Shown here piece after piece: positions 13,083-19,973 of a stretch of DNA of 22,148 nt. The notes below the pieces were generated by a model. That model did not search any database. It had not been told where the DNA came from and saw only the letters and a list, made by a program, of their open reading frames with translations. Source of the stretch: Prevotellaceae bacterium (GTDB lineage: Bacteria; Bacteroidota; Bacteroidia; Bacteroidales; UBA932); NCBI GenBank assembly GCA_031273485.1, contig JAISRS010000169.1, positions 1 to 22,148 of the forward strand, in the 5' to 3' direction. Made by a program: the position numbers and the translations under genes. Numbering within the stretch: position 1 is the first letter of the stretch; each line of letters begins with the position of its first letter.

Positions 13083-13844
13083 ATGGATTTGCATTTAAAA
13101 GATAAAATTGTTTTGGTGACAGGTGGGAGTCGTGGGATAGGTAGCGCTATTTGCGAGGCATTTGTGGAGGAAGGCGCCGCGGTGGCGTTCAGTTATGTTC
13201 ACAGTAAAGACAAAGCGGAGGAATTGGCTGCCCGTCTGCGAGACAGGTATGATGCCAAAGTGATGTGCATGGCTGCCGATGTAAGTCGTGAATCCGACAT
13301 ACTTGCCATGATTGCGGAAGTGGAACAGTCGCTGGGAACGATTGACATTCTGGTCAATAATGCGGCTATTTGTCCGTCGGGACCTGTGACGTCCTACACT
13401 GCGGAAGTCTGGGAACAGACATTTGCCACCAATGTTACCGGTATGTTTATTGCCTCACGCGAGGTAGTGCGCCGTTTGCGGGAACAGCAAAAAGGAGGCG
13501 CAATTGTCAATATAGCTTCTCAGGCGGCGTTTAGGGGTTCCACCACAGGACATTTACCCTACGACAGCAGCAAAGGCGCAATGGTTTCGTTCACGGTAGG
13601 ACTTGCACGCGAAGTGTCGGCGCAGGGCATACGGGTAAACGCCGTGGCGCCCGGATTAGTACGCACCGAAATGGTCGCCAAAACATGGGAAGAACGTAAA
13701 GAACGATATTTGCAAAATATCCCCATCTACCGCATCGCCGAACCGCAGGAAATCGCCAACATCGTCGCTTTCCTCGCCTCCGACTGCGCAAGCTATATCA
13801 CCGGCGCCACTATCGACGCTTCGGGCGGTATGATGATGAGATAA
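13083..13844 (+). CDS. SDR-family oxidoreductase, FabG/glucose-dehydrogenase-like
   Basis: A 253-residue classical short-chain dehydrogenase with the cofactor motif TGGSRGIG (residues 13-20), NNAA in the NNAG position, an IASQAA segment supplying the catalytic serine, YDSSK (Y160, K164), NAVAPGLVRT and a C-terminal YITGATIDASGG. SYVHSKDKAEEL after the second strand lacks the acidic NAD determinant and favours NADP. FabG itself is possible by sequence alone, but the position downstream of the deoC-adh pair, with no fatty-acid genes near, suggests a catabolic dehydrogenase. It is separated from adh by 678 bp of repeats, so it may have its own control. Start ATG 13083 gives the normal N-terminus MDLHLKDKIVLVTGG. 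Confidence 0.9.
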   Translation: MDLHLKDKIVLVTGGSRGIGSAICEAFVEEGAAVAFSYVHSKDKAEELAARLRDRYDAKVMCMAADVSRESDILAMIAEVEQSLGTIDILVNNAAICPSGPVTSYTAEVWEQTFATNVTGMFIASREVVRRLREQQKGGAIVNIASQAAFRGSTTGHLPYDSSKGAMVSFTVGLAREVSAQGIRVNAVAPGLVRTEMVAKTWEERKERYLQNIPIYRIAEPQEIANIVAFLASDCASYITGATIDASGGMMMR

Positions 13845-13921
13845 AATTGTGGGGGTTGCTGTGATTTGACGAATCTTTCGGGGTGTATTGGAATTGACGG
13901 TTTATGGCGGGTATTATTTAT

Positions 13922-14052
13922 GGGGACTTCTAAAAACTGCTTTTTCTGCGTTCAATGTTAATTTTATTAATTTTTAAATACTCATTTACAATTGGTAAAC
14001 TCCGGTTTAAAAATCTTGTCTGCCTCAAAAAATCAAGTTTTTGGAAGTTCCC
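13922..14052 (+). mobile_element. MITE-like repeat, copy 3, with TTAT target duplication
   Basis: This 131-bp copy has ends GGGGACTTCTAAAAACT and AGTTTTTGGAAGTTCCC, inverted with two mismatches in 17. TTAT lies directly outside both ends (13918-13921 and 14053-14056), the clearest sign that this family moves as a unit with a 4-bp target duplication. The interior matches copy 1, with about ten extra bases near 13962. It is not fused to a gene here; the frame used in copies 1 and 2 has stops near its left end. Confidence 0.75.
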
Positions 14053-14062
14053 TTATCTTTCT

Positions 14063-14148
14063 GAAGGCGGCTAAATCTTATTTTGAGGAGCTGTTGTTTC
14101 CAGCGCAACCATAGCAGTAGCGCCTCAAAATAAGATTTAGCCGCCTTC
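14063..14148. repeat. 86-bp hairpin element of the GGCTAAATC family
   Basis: A 26-bp perfect inverted repeat: left arm 14063-14088 (GAAGGCGGCTAAATCTTATT, then TTGAGG) and right arm 14123-14148, around a 34-bp loop. Twenty bases of each arm equal the ends of the 326-bp element at 19091-19416. It may also end transcription of the upstream SDR gene. Together with copy 3 of the MITE-like repeat it fills the 368-bp gap before the isomerase gene. Confidence 0.8.
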
Positions 14149-14179
14149 TCTTTCCTGTTCGCCATTCAATCTTTTATAT

Positions 14180-14187
14180 TAACTTTG
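14180..14187 (+). promoter_or_regulatory. -7 promoter element of the arabinose-5-phosphate isomerase gene
   Basis: TAACTTTG fits TAnnTTTG, 25 bp before the ATG at 14213. No convincing -33 TTG is present. The leader would be about 18 nt. Confidence 0.5.
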
Positions 14188-14212
14188 TCGAAATAAAAAA
14201 TACAAAAATAGC

Positions 14213-15166
14213 ATGAATGATATTCAAAAATGGGCAATTGAAACTATAAACACAGAGGCAAAAGCCATTAAAAAACTGACATCTTTTATTGATGAGGATT
14301 TTGAAAAAACAGTTGAAGCGATTTTTAAAAGTAAAGGGAAATTGATTGCTACCGGCGTTGGAAAAAGCGCAATTATTGCACAAAAAATAGTTGCAACTTT
14401 AAATTCTACAGGAACCCCGGCAGTATTTATGCATGCAGCCGATGCAATTCATGGCGATTTGGGCATGATAACTCCCGACGACCTTGTGCTTTGCCTGTCT
14501 AAAAGCGGAAACACTCCCGAAATCAAAGTCCTTATACCGCTTATCAGAAACATGGGCAACAGAATCATATCATTAGCTTCCACTCCGAAATCATATCTCG
14601 AAGAGCAAGCCGATTATAAATTAAAAGCATACGTAGATGCGGAAGCCTGTCCCAATAATTTAGCGCCAACCTCAAGCACTACGGCACATTTAGTCACCGG
14701 AGATGCTTTGGCAATCTGCCTGCTAAGACTTAGAGGATTTTCGCCCGACGATTTTGCAAGAGTTCATCCGGGAGGCTCTTTGGGCAAAAAGCTATATTTA
14801 AGAGTTGCCGATATTATCAGCAAAGAAAAACCCATAGTCCGCATCGAATCAAGCATTGATGCCGTTATTCTTGAAATTTCTTCCAAAATGTTGGGCGCTA
14901 CCGCCGTTTTGGATAATGAAAACCTGAATGGAATTATAACAGACGGAGATTTAAGACGAATGTTGGAAAAAAATAAAGATTTTCAACATCTGCAAGCCAA
15001 AGATATCATGAGCAAAAATCCAATAACAATCGACTACGACGAATTGGCAATCAAAGCATTCAATCTAATGGAAAACCATTCCATAACTCAACTCATAGTT
15101 ATGCACGAAGGTAAATATACAGGCATGGTACATATTCACGATATTCTTAGAGAAGGCATAATTTAA
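14213..15166 (+). CDS. kdsD: D-arabinose-5-phosphate isomerase (KdsD/KpsF/GutQ family)
   Basis: A 317-residue protein of standard size and layout: an SIS sugar-isomerase domain (about residues 30-165) and two CBS domains (about 195-250 and 262-315). Family motifs include ATGVGKSAIIAQKI, FMHAADAIHGDLGMI, CLSKSGNTPEI, LAPTSSTTAHLVTGDALA and FARVHPGGSLGKKL. It converts ribulose 5-phosphate to arabinose 5-phosphate, the first committed step to Kdo for lipopolysaccharide, in the cytoplasm. The paralogue names kpsF and gutQ cannot be excluded, but no capsule or glucitol genes are near. It has its own -7 element and is convergent with the DUF4249 gene. Confidence 0.94.
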   Translation: MNDIQKWAIETINTEAKAIKKLTSFIDEDFEKTVEAIFKSKGKLIATGVGKSAIIAQKIVATLNSTGTPAVFMHAADAIHGDLGMITPDDLVLCLSKSGNTPEIKVLIPLIRNMGNRIISLASTPKSYLEEQADYKLKAYVDAEACPNNLAPTSSTTAHLVTGDALAICLLRLRGFSPDDFARVHPGGSLGKKLYLRVADIISKEKPIVRIESSIDAVILEISSKMLGATAVLDNENLNGIITDGDLRRMLEKNKDFQHLQAKDIMSKNPITIDYDELAIKAFNLMENHSITQLIVMHEGKYTGMVHIHDILREGII

Positions 15167-15179
15167 CGGTGAACGGTGA

Positions 15180-15352
15180 ATTTACGGAGAAAAAAATTCA
15201 TGTAATTCGTGTAATTGACAGCGTCGAACTACGTTTCGTGGATTATAAAAAAAAATCCTGAGGATTTTTTTAATTCGTGTAATTCGTAAAAATCCACAGA
15301 AACAAATTCGTGCAATTCGTGTAATTCGTGGATAAAAAAAATTTACGTGGCT
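15180..15352. repeat. ATTCGTG-rich degenerate repeat tract
   Basis: Variants of ATTCGTGTAATTCGTG and GTGGATAAAAAA fill the gap between the isomerase gene and the convergent DUF4249 gene, as at 12888-13080. The tract includes the terminator-like palindrome at 15247-15272. Confidence 0.75.
15247..15272. terminator. Candidate bidirectional terminator, A-run/ATCCTGAGGAT/T-run
   Basis: AAAAAATCC-TGA-GGATTTTTT is an A-rich stem with a T tract on both strands, placed between the convergent isomerase and DUF4249 genes. The form fits a factor-independent terminator working in both directions, although the stem is AT-rich. Related AAATCCTGCGGATTT palindromes recur in the 18823-19088 tract. Confidence 0.5.
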
Positions 15353-15360
15353 TCCGATTT

Positions 15361-16284
15361 TTAATTTTCCTGTTTGTGGATCACCATGTTGCGGAAGATG
15401 CAATATCCTGTAAAGAAGCCGAGTCCGCCGTTGCTGATATTGGTGGCGATATTGGCTGCGGGACCGCCAAAGATGGGGACTTCGCCTCCCTGTTCCTTTT
15501 GACACTGGTCGATGAAATCGAAATATTCTTTTGTAATTGTGCAGGTTTCGGTGATTACGGTATCTCCGGGGTAGAGCGATACGGAATATTCCCTGATGCC
15601 TTCCGTATCCGTTTCCTGTTCCTGTTCTTCATAAAACCTGAAAATCATCATTTTTCCGGCTTGACCGTCGAAGATTTTGTCGTCCGAAATGATGTATCGC
15701 GAAAGTTTTGCATTTAGCAACGAATCGTTGTAAATGACATTAACCAGATAATGATTTTTTTCGGGAGGGTCTTGAAAATGCAGATACAAAAGGTAATTTT
15801 TTCGTCCGAACATGGTTGTCGGTTCAATTGTCAATGAATCGACGCTTGTTGGGGGCAATATGGTTGTGGCGGCTTCATATTTATCCATAATTCCGTCATT
15901 ATCAAAGTCCACTTCAACCGACAGTGAATAATCGACCCCGCTTTGGGCGCTGAATTTTCTGTTTGAGAGATACATCCCGGGAATAGTGTCATGTTCACGA
16001 AATGTATAAGTTTCATTGTTTGATGATTGAACGGCGACTTTTGCTCCCGAAATTCCTTCATTGGGTTTATTGTCGAAATAGGGCGCCGAGCGGCTTATCA
16101 TAATTTTATGATGCGTAAATTCGTTGGTCACAGCGCCATAGATGACTATAACGGGAGGCGAGTCATCGGTTTTTATGTCAATGGGAGCGGTGCAGCCAAT
16201 CAAGATTGCGAACATAAGAAGCGTTATCGAAATCGAAAATCGACCCAAGTCAAAGGATTGAAGGCGTGATATTGTATTCATCAT
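15361..16284 (-). CDS. DUF4249 lipoprotein, partner of the TonB-dependent receptor
   Basis: A 307-residue protein with a lipoprotein signal: a hydrophobic segment ending LIG-C with the lipidated Cys at residue 31, followed by TAPIDI. The mature N-terminus (PPVIVIYGAVTNE, then ISRSAPYFDNKPNEGISGAKV) is typical of DUF4249, a Bacteroidota surface-lipoprotein family usually encoded next to a TonB receptor with a carboxypeptidase-like N-terminal domain. By analogy with SusD it may help the receptor capture its ligand, but the ligand is unknown. It begins 4 bp after the receptor stop on the same strand, so the two form an operon. No anti-sigma or protease partner is seen nearby. Confidence 0.88.
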   Translation of the reverse strand: MMNTISRLQSFDLGRFSISITLLMFAILIGCTAPIDIKTDDSPPVIVIYGAVTNEFTHHKIMISRSAPYFDNKPNEGISGAKVAVQSSNNETYTFREHDTIPGMYLSNRKFSAQSGVDYSLSVEVDFDNDGIMDKYEAATTILPPTSVDSLTIEPTTMFGRKNYLLYLHFQDPPEKNHYLVNVIYNDSLLNAKLSRYIISDDKIFDGQAGKMMIFRFYEEQEQETDTEGIREYSVSLYPGDTVITETCTITKEYFDFIDQCQKEQGGEVPIFGGPAANIATNISNGGLGFFTGYCIFRNMVIHKQEN

Positions 16285-16288
16285 TTTT

Positions 16289-18577
16289 TTAAAATTTAAA
16301 ATTATATGTAACGGACGGAACTATGCCGAACAAATACAGCATTTCGGTATATGGTATTCCTGTGTCTTTATTTTGTTGATAGATAATTGTCCATGGATTT
16401 TTGCGGTTGTAAACGTTATAAACGGAGAAATTCCATTCGCTTTTCCATTTCTTTTTTGAGTTTGGTTTCGGGATATAGTTCAGCGACAGGTCTAAACGGT
16501 CGTAGTTTGGTTTGCGGTATTCGTTGCGCCCGGAATACACCGGAAAATATTCGCCGTTGATTCCGAATCTGCCGGTGGGGTAGGTTGTGGGACTGCCTGT
16601 GGCAAAGACCCAAATGAGCGACATGTTTACTTTTTTTGACATGTTGTATGTTGCAACGATGTTGATTGCATGTGTTTTGTCGTAAGGCGCCAGGTAGGTT
16701 TTACCCTTATTGATTTCGGGTATAGTGCGTTCGGAACGGGAGACGGTGTAGTTGACAAATCCTGTGAGTTTACCCGAATTTTTTTTCACCATCAGTTCAA
16801 TCCCGTAAGCCTTGCCTGTTCCGGTTCGGATTTCATCCTCAAGGTTGTTGTTCAACAAGAGGGTGGAATGTTCTCGAAAATCAATCACATTTTTCAGATT
16901 TTTATAATATGATTCTGCCGACACTTCGTACATATTGTCGTTGAGGTTGTGGAAATAGCCCAGAGAATATAAGTCCACTTCCTGAGGTTTGACTTTGGAA
17001 CTCGCCGAAAACCAAATGTCTAAGGGCGATCCCGAAGCCGAATTGTTTGCAAGTTGCATGTATTGCGAGTTGTGCGAATAATTTGCTTTTACGGAGGAAT
17101 TGTCCGTTAATTTATACACAGCGCCAATTCCCGGTTCCCAGCCCGTGTAGAGGTGCGAGAAGGCGCCGGTATTTTGAAAAGATGAAAAACGCAGTCCGTA
17201 TTTGGCGGATAATCTGGATGTCAGGATTTGTTCGTTGGATAGATAAATTCCGTATTCGAGCGCTTCGGTTTTGGTGATATTATAGTCGTTAAAACCCATG
17301 CCGGTGAAAGATATGTCGCCGGGTTTGAAAAAGTGATAAGTCCCTGAAATGCCGTACGACAGGTTCCATAATTCAGAAACGGGATGATGAAAATCGGCTC
17401 GAAGCATCCAGTCGGATATATTGGATTTCCAGGTGACGTCCATGTTGTTTAAATTTGAGCCTAACTGATAATTATAGTCGGTGAAGTGAGCGCTGAATTT
17501 GCCGAACAGCGTTTTTGAAAACGCATGGTTCCATGTCAGCGACGAGGCTGTGTTTCCGTAGTTAAAACTTCCCACGGATACGCCCATTTTATCCAATCCG
17601 TTATAAATGTTCAGTTCAAGTTTGTCGGTTTTGGAAAGTCGGTGAGTTAATTTTCCGTTTAAATCGTAGAAATAGAGGGTTGAATTTCGGAGGTTTTCGT
17701 CGGCGGCAAAAGCGAGAAACATGTCGGCATAAGTGCGCCGACCGGCAACTATCCATGTGGTTTTGTCGCCCAGGGGTCCTTCAACCATCAAACGGCTTGA
17801 GATTAACCCTATTCCACCTGTTGCATTGATGCGGTTGGGAATCATTTCCCGTGTTTTTACTTCCAAGAGAGAGGATAATCTTCCTCCGTGTCGAAAGGGG
17901 AAATGTCCTTTATATAATTCTATTCCGCTGATAACGTCGTTGTTGAATGCCGAGAAAAATCCCATTTGATGTCCCGGATTATAAACCACAGTGTTGTCCA
18001 GGACTATCAGATTCTGGTCGGGCGACCCGCCACGGACGCTGAAACCGGTACTTATTTCCGATGTCGCCTGAACTCCCGGCAACAGCTGAAGTGTTTTAAG
18101 AATATCAACTTCGCCCATTATGGCGGGCAGCAGACGAATTTCTTCCATGCTTAATCTCTGCACGCCCATGGTGGTGTTGGTGACATTGTCGTCTTTTTTG
18201 CGCGAAGACACCACAATTTCCTGCAGAAACTCCGCAGGCTTCAGTTTCATGTTTTGCTTTAAGGATGTATTGTCCCGAATTACCAAATCCTGACTCTCGT
18301 AACCTACATGCGAAAATTTCACGATGCAATTGCCCAAAGGTATTGAAATTGAATAATGTCCGTTTTCGTCGGCTATGGTTCCAACCTTGTTTTCGATTAT
18401 GTACACAGTGGCTCCGTCAAGATACTCTCCCGAATCGGAATCGGTGATAATTCCCTGCATAATACGCGCTTGAGAAAACGAAAGCAATGGAGAAAGCATG
18501 AAAACAAAGAAAATATGAAGGAAGTTTTTCCGGTTTTTTCCGAAAAGGAAATATGTTGTTTTTAATCTTATACTCAT
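16289..18577 (-). CDS. TonB-dependent outer-membrane receptor with carboxypeptidase-like domain
   Basis: A 762-residue protein. The signal peptide ends near SFSQA (about residue 37). A carboxypeptidase-D-like regulatory domain (about 38-120) contains GIITDSDSGEYLDGATVYI and VKFSHVGYES. The plug domain (about 135-240) has LKTLQLLPGVQ, GFSVRGGSPDQNLIVLDN and SSLLEVKTRE. A long beta-barrel follows and ends in the aromatic-terminated TYNFKF. It is shorter than SusC proteins, matching the class that pairs with DUF4249 rather than SusD. It should import a ligand across the outer membrane using TonB energy; nothing shows which ligand. The first of a two-gene operon, it has a Bacteroidota-type promoter just upstream. 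Confidence 0.93.
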   Translation of the reverse strand: MSIRLKTTYFLFGKNRKNFLHIFFVFMLSPLLSFSQARIMQGIITDSDSGEYLDGATVYIIENKVGTIADENGHYSISIPLGNCIVKFSHVGYESQDLVIRDNTSLKQNMKLKPAEFLQEIVVSSRKKDDNVTNTTMGVQRLSMEEIRLLPAIMGEVDILKTLQLLPGVQATSEISTGFSVRGGSPDQNLIVLDNTVVYNPGHQMGFFSAFNNDVISGIELYKGHFPFRHGGRLSSLLEVKTREMIPNRINATGGIGLISSRLMVEGPLGDKTTWIVAGRRTYADMFLAFAADENLRNSTLYFYDLNGKLTHRLSKTDKLELNIYNGLDKMGVSVGSFNYGNTASSLTWNHAFSKTLFGKFSAHFTDYNYQLGSNLNNMDVTWKSNISDWMLRADFHHPVSELWNLSYGISGTYHFFKPGDISFTGMGFNDYNITKTEALEYGIYLSNEQILTSRLSAKYGLRFSSFQNTGAFSHLYTGWEPGIGAVYKLTDNSSVKANYSHNSQYMQLANNSASGSPLDIWFSASSKVKPQEVDLYSLGYFHNLNDNMYEVSAESYYKNLKNVIDFREHSTLLLNNNLEDEIRTGTGKAYGIELMVKKNSGKLTGFVNYTVSRSERTIPEINKGKTYLAPYDKTHAINIVATYNMSKKVNMSLIWVFATGSPTTYPTGRFGINGEYFPVYSGRNEYRKPNYDRLDLSLNYIPKPNSKKKWKSEWNFSVYNVYNRKNPWTIIYQQNKDTGIPYTEMLYLFGIVPSVTYNFKF

Positions 18578-18602
18578 CTATTTATTTTATTTAAAGTTTC
18601 TG

Positions 18603-18640
18603 CGAATATACACCTATTTTATTTCTATTTGCAAAAAAAA
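18603..18640 (-). promoter_or_regulatory. Promoter of the TonB receptor-DUF4249 operon
   Basis: On the minus strand a TTTTTTTTGC run (18640-18631) supplies the -33 TTG. TATATTCG (18610-18603), one mismatch from TAnnTTTG, lies about 21 bp further on. The start codon is at 18577. The adjoining 18641-18822 stretch shows no gene or clear repeat. Confidence 0.55.
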
Positions 18641-18822
18641 TCGACAAACAGGATGTTTTTCCCGATAAATACGGAGTTATTCAAATTAGCTTAACTTCTT
18701 CAAATAAATTTTAGACAACCAATATAACAAACTTTTCAAGTGATTTGTTTGCCGATTCCCGATTTTTGCCTGCTCTAATAACGTAAACCACGAACTCAAA
18801 AATCATGCCGAATTATATCTAC

Positions 18823-19088
18823 GAATTTTTGTCACCGAATGAAACGAATTTAAAATCCTGCGGATTTTTGCGAAGTTTTTTAATCCACGAAGTTTTTTTA
18901 ATCCACGAATTACACGAATTGCACGAATTAAAAATCCTGCGGATTTTTTACGAATTGACACGAATTTTTTTATCCACGAATTACACGAATTGACACGAAT
19001 TTAAATCCTGCGGATTTTTACGAATTGACACGAATTTTTTTTATCCACGAATTGCACGAATTAACACAAATTTAAAATCCTGCGGATT
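18823..19088 (-). repeat. CACGAATT-rich degenerate repeat tract
   Basis: This is the reverse-orientation version of the ATTCGTG tracts: repeated ATCCACGAATTACACGAATT and GACACGAATTTTTTT units with several AAATCCTGCGGATTTTT palindromes. It occupies part of the 1024-bp gap between the TonB receptor and blaI-like genes and codes for nothing recognisable. Confidence 0.75.
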
Positions 19089-19090
19089 TT

Positions 19091-19416
19091 GGCTAAATCT
19101 TATTTTGAGGCGCTATAAGATGTAACGACTATGTACCCTTCGTTCTGCGTCGGGATAGCCCGAAGGGCTTAATTTTCATAACCACAGGTCAACGACCTGC
19201 GGAAGCAACATCTCGCACAACTGCCTGAAAGGCAGGACTAATTATTATTATTTCGATTTACGTTTCAGTCCTGCCTTTCAGGCAGAAAACATACGGGTAC
19301 TTTTCCGCAGGTCGATGACCTGCGGTTATGAAAATTAAGCCCTTCGGGCTGCACTACGCAGAACGAAGAGAACGCAGTCATTGTTACGGCATAGCACCTC
19401 AAAATAAGATTTAGCC
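19091..19416. repeat. 326-bp nested palindrome (GGCTAAATC family, composite)
   Basis: Three inverted pairs sit inside one another. Outer arms 19091-19116/19391-19416 match over 26 bp with one mismatch and begin GGCTAAATCTTATTTTGAGG. Middle arms 19157-19204/19303-19350 match at 46 of 48 bases and contain CCCGAAGGGCTTAATTTTCA and a GGTCaaCGACCTGCGG palindrome. Inner arms 19221-19239/19267-19285 are a perfect 19-bp pair, CTGCCTGAAAGGCAGGACT. GTTCTGCGT / ACGCAGAAC adds a fourth pair. The whole can fold into one long hairpin. No gene is inside. The remaining bases up to 19552 show only a short AACCCTGTTAGGGGGT hairpin. Confidence 0.9.
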
Positions 19417-19552
19417 GATTTTAACCCTGTTAGGGGGTGCCTTCCACGAATAGTTCACAGTTTACAATTCATAATTCATAAAAAAATGCAAGCGAAGAAT
19501 CATTGACAATAAAGCATCTATAAATAAAATAAAAAATATTTTTGAAAAAAGG

Positions 19553-19598
19553 TTGTTTATCTACGAAAGTTTCGTAGCTTTGCGGAAAATTCGTAGAT
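19553..19598 (+). promoter_or_regulatory. Promoter and BlaI-type operator of the blaI-blaR1-like operon
   Basis: TTG (19553-19555) and TAGCTTTG (19575-19582) are 19 bp apart, an excellent Bacteroidota promoter. Between and over them lies the perfect palindrome CTACGAAAGTTTCGTAG (19561-19577). A further half site, TTCGTAGAT (19590-19598), is inverted relative to ATCTACGAA at 19559-19567. A repressor bound here would block polymerase, as expected for autorepression by the BlaI-like product whose gene starts at 19602. With this promoter the transcript would begin about 10-15 nt before the ATG. Confidence 0.72.
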
Positions 19599-19601
19599 AT
19601 T

Positions 19602-19973
19602 ATGAACACAAGTTTAGAAAAGTTAACAAAACAGGAAGAAGAAGCAATGCTTGCTATCTGGCGGACAGGAAAAGGCGTCATCCGCAACTTTCTGGAAAAT
19701 CACGCCAAACCGCTGCCTCACTATAACACGCTGGTATCGACAATAAAAAACCTGGAAAAAAAGGGTTATGTCGCACACAGGCTGGTGGGAAATGTGAACG
19801 AATATTTTGCGCTTGCAGATGAAACGGAGTATAAAAAGCAATTTATAACCACTGTTGTGCAAAATCATTTTTCAAATTCGTACAAGGAATTAGTGACTTT
19901 TTTTGCCGAAGAGAAACAAATCTCCGCAAAAGATTTACAGGAAATTATCAATTTAATAGAAAATAAAAAATGA
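19602..19973 (+). CDS. BlaI/MecI/CopY-family transcriptional repressor
   Basis: The 123-residue protein is typical in size for this family. The winged-helix domain (about residues 5-75) includes LTKQEEEAMLAIWRTGKG, LPHYNTLVSTIKNLEKKGYV and AHRLVGNVNEYFAL, matching the BlaI pattern of a helix-turn-helix followed by a beta wing. The C-terminal dimerisation part has the NHFSNSYKELVTFF segment seen in Bacteroidota members. These repressors bind palindromic operators and are inactivated by proteolysis triggered by the BlaR1-type sensor encoded next. Its stop overlaps that gene's ATG by 4 bp. No beta-lactamase is in the window, so the inducing signal is unknown. Confidence 0.93.
   Translation: MNTSLEKLTKQEEEAMLAIWRTGKGVIRNFLENHAKPLPHYNTLVSTIKNLEKKGYVAHRLVGNVNEYFALADETEYKKQFITTVVQNHFSNSYKELVTFFAEEKQISAKDLQEIINLIENKK

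Noticed and set aside
13083..13844. Assigning the second SDR gene as fabG
   Set aside because: Motifs alone cannot separate FabG from sugar dehydrogenases, and no fatty-acid synthesis genes are near.
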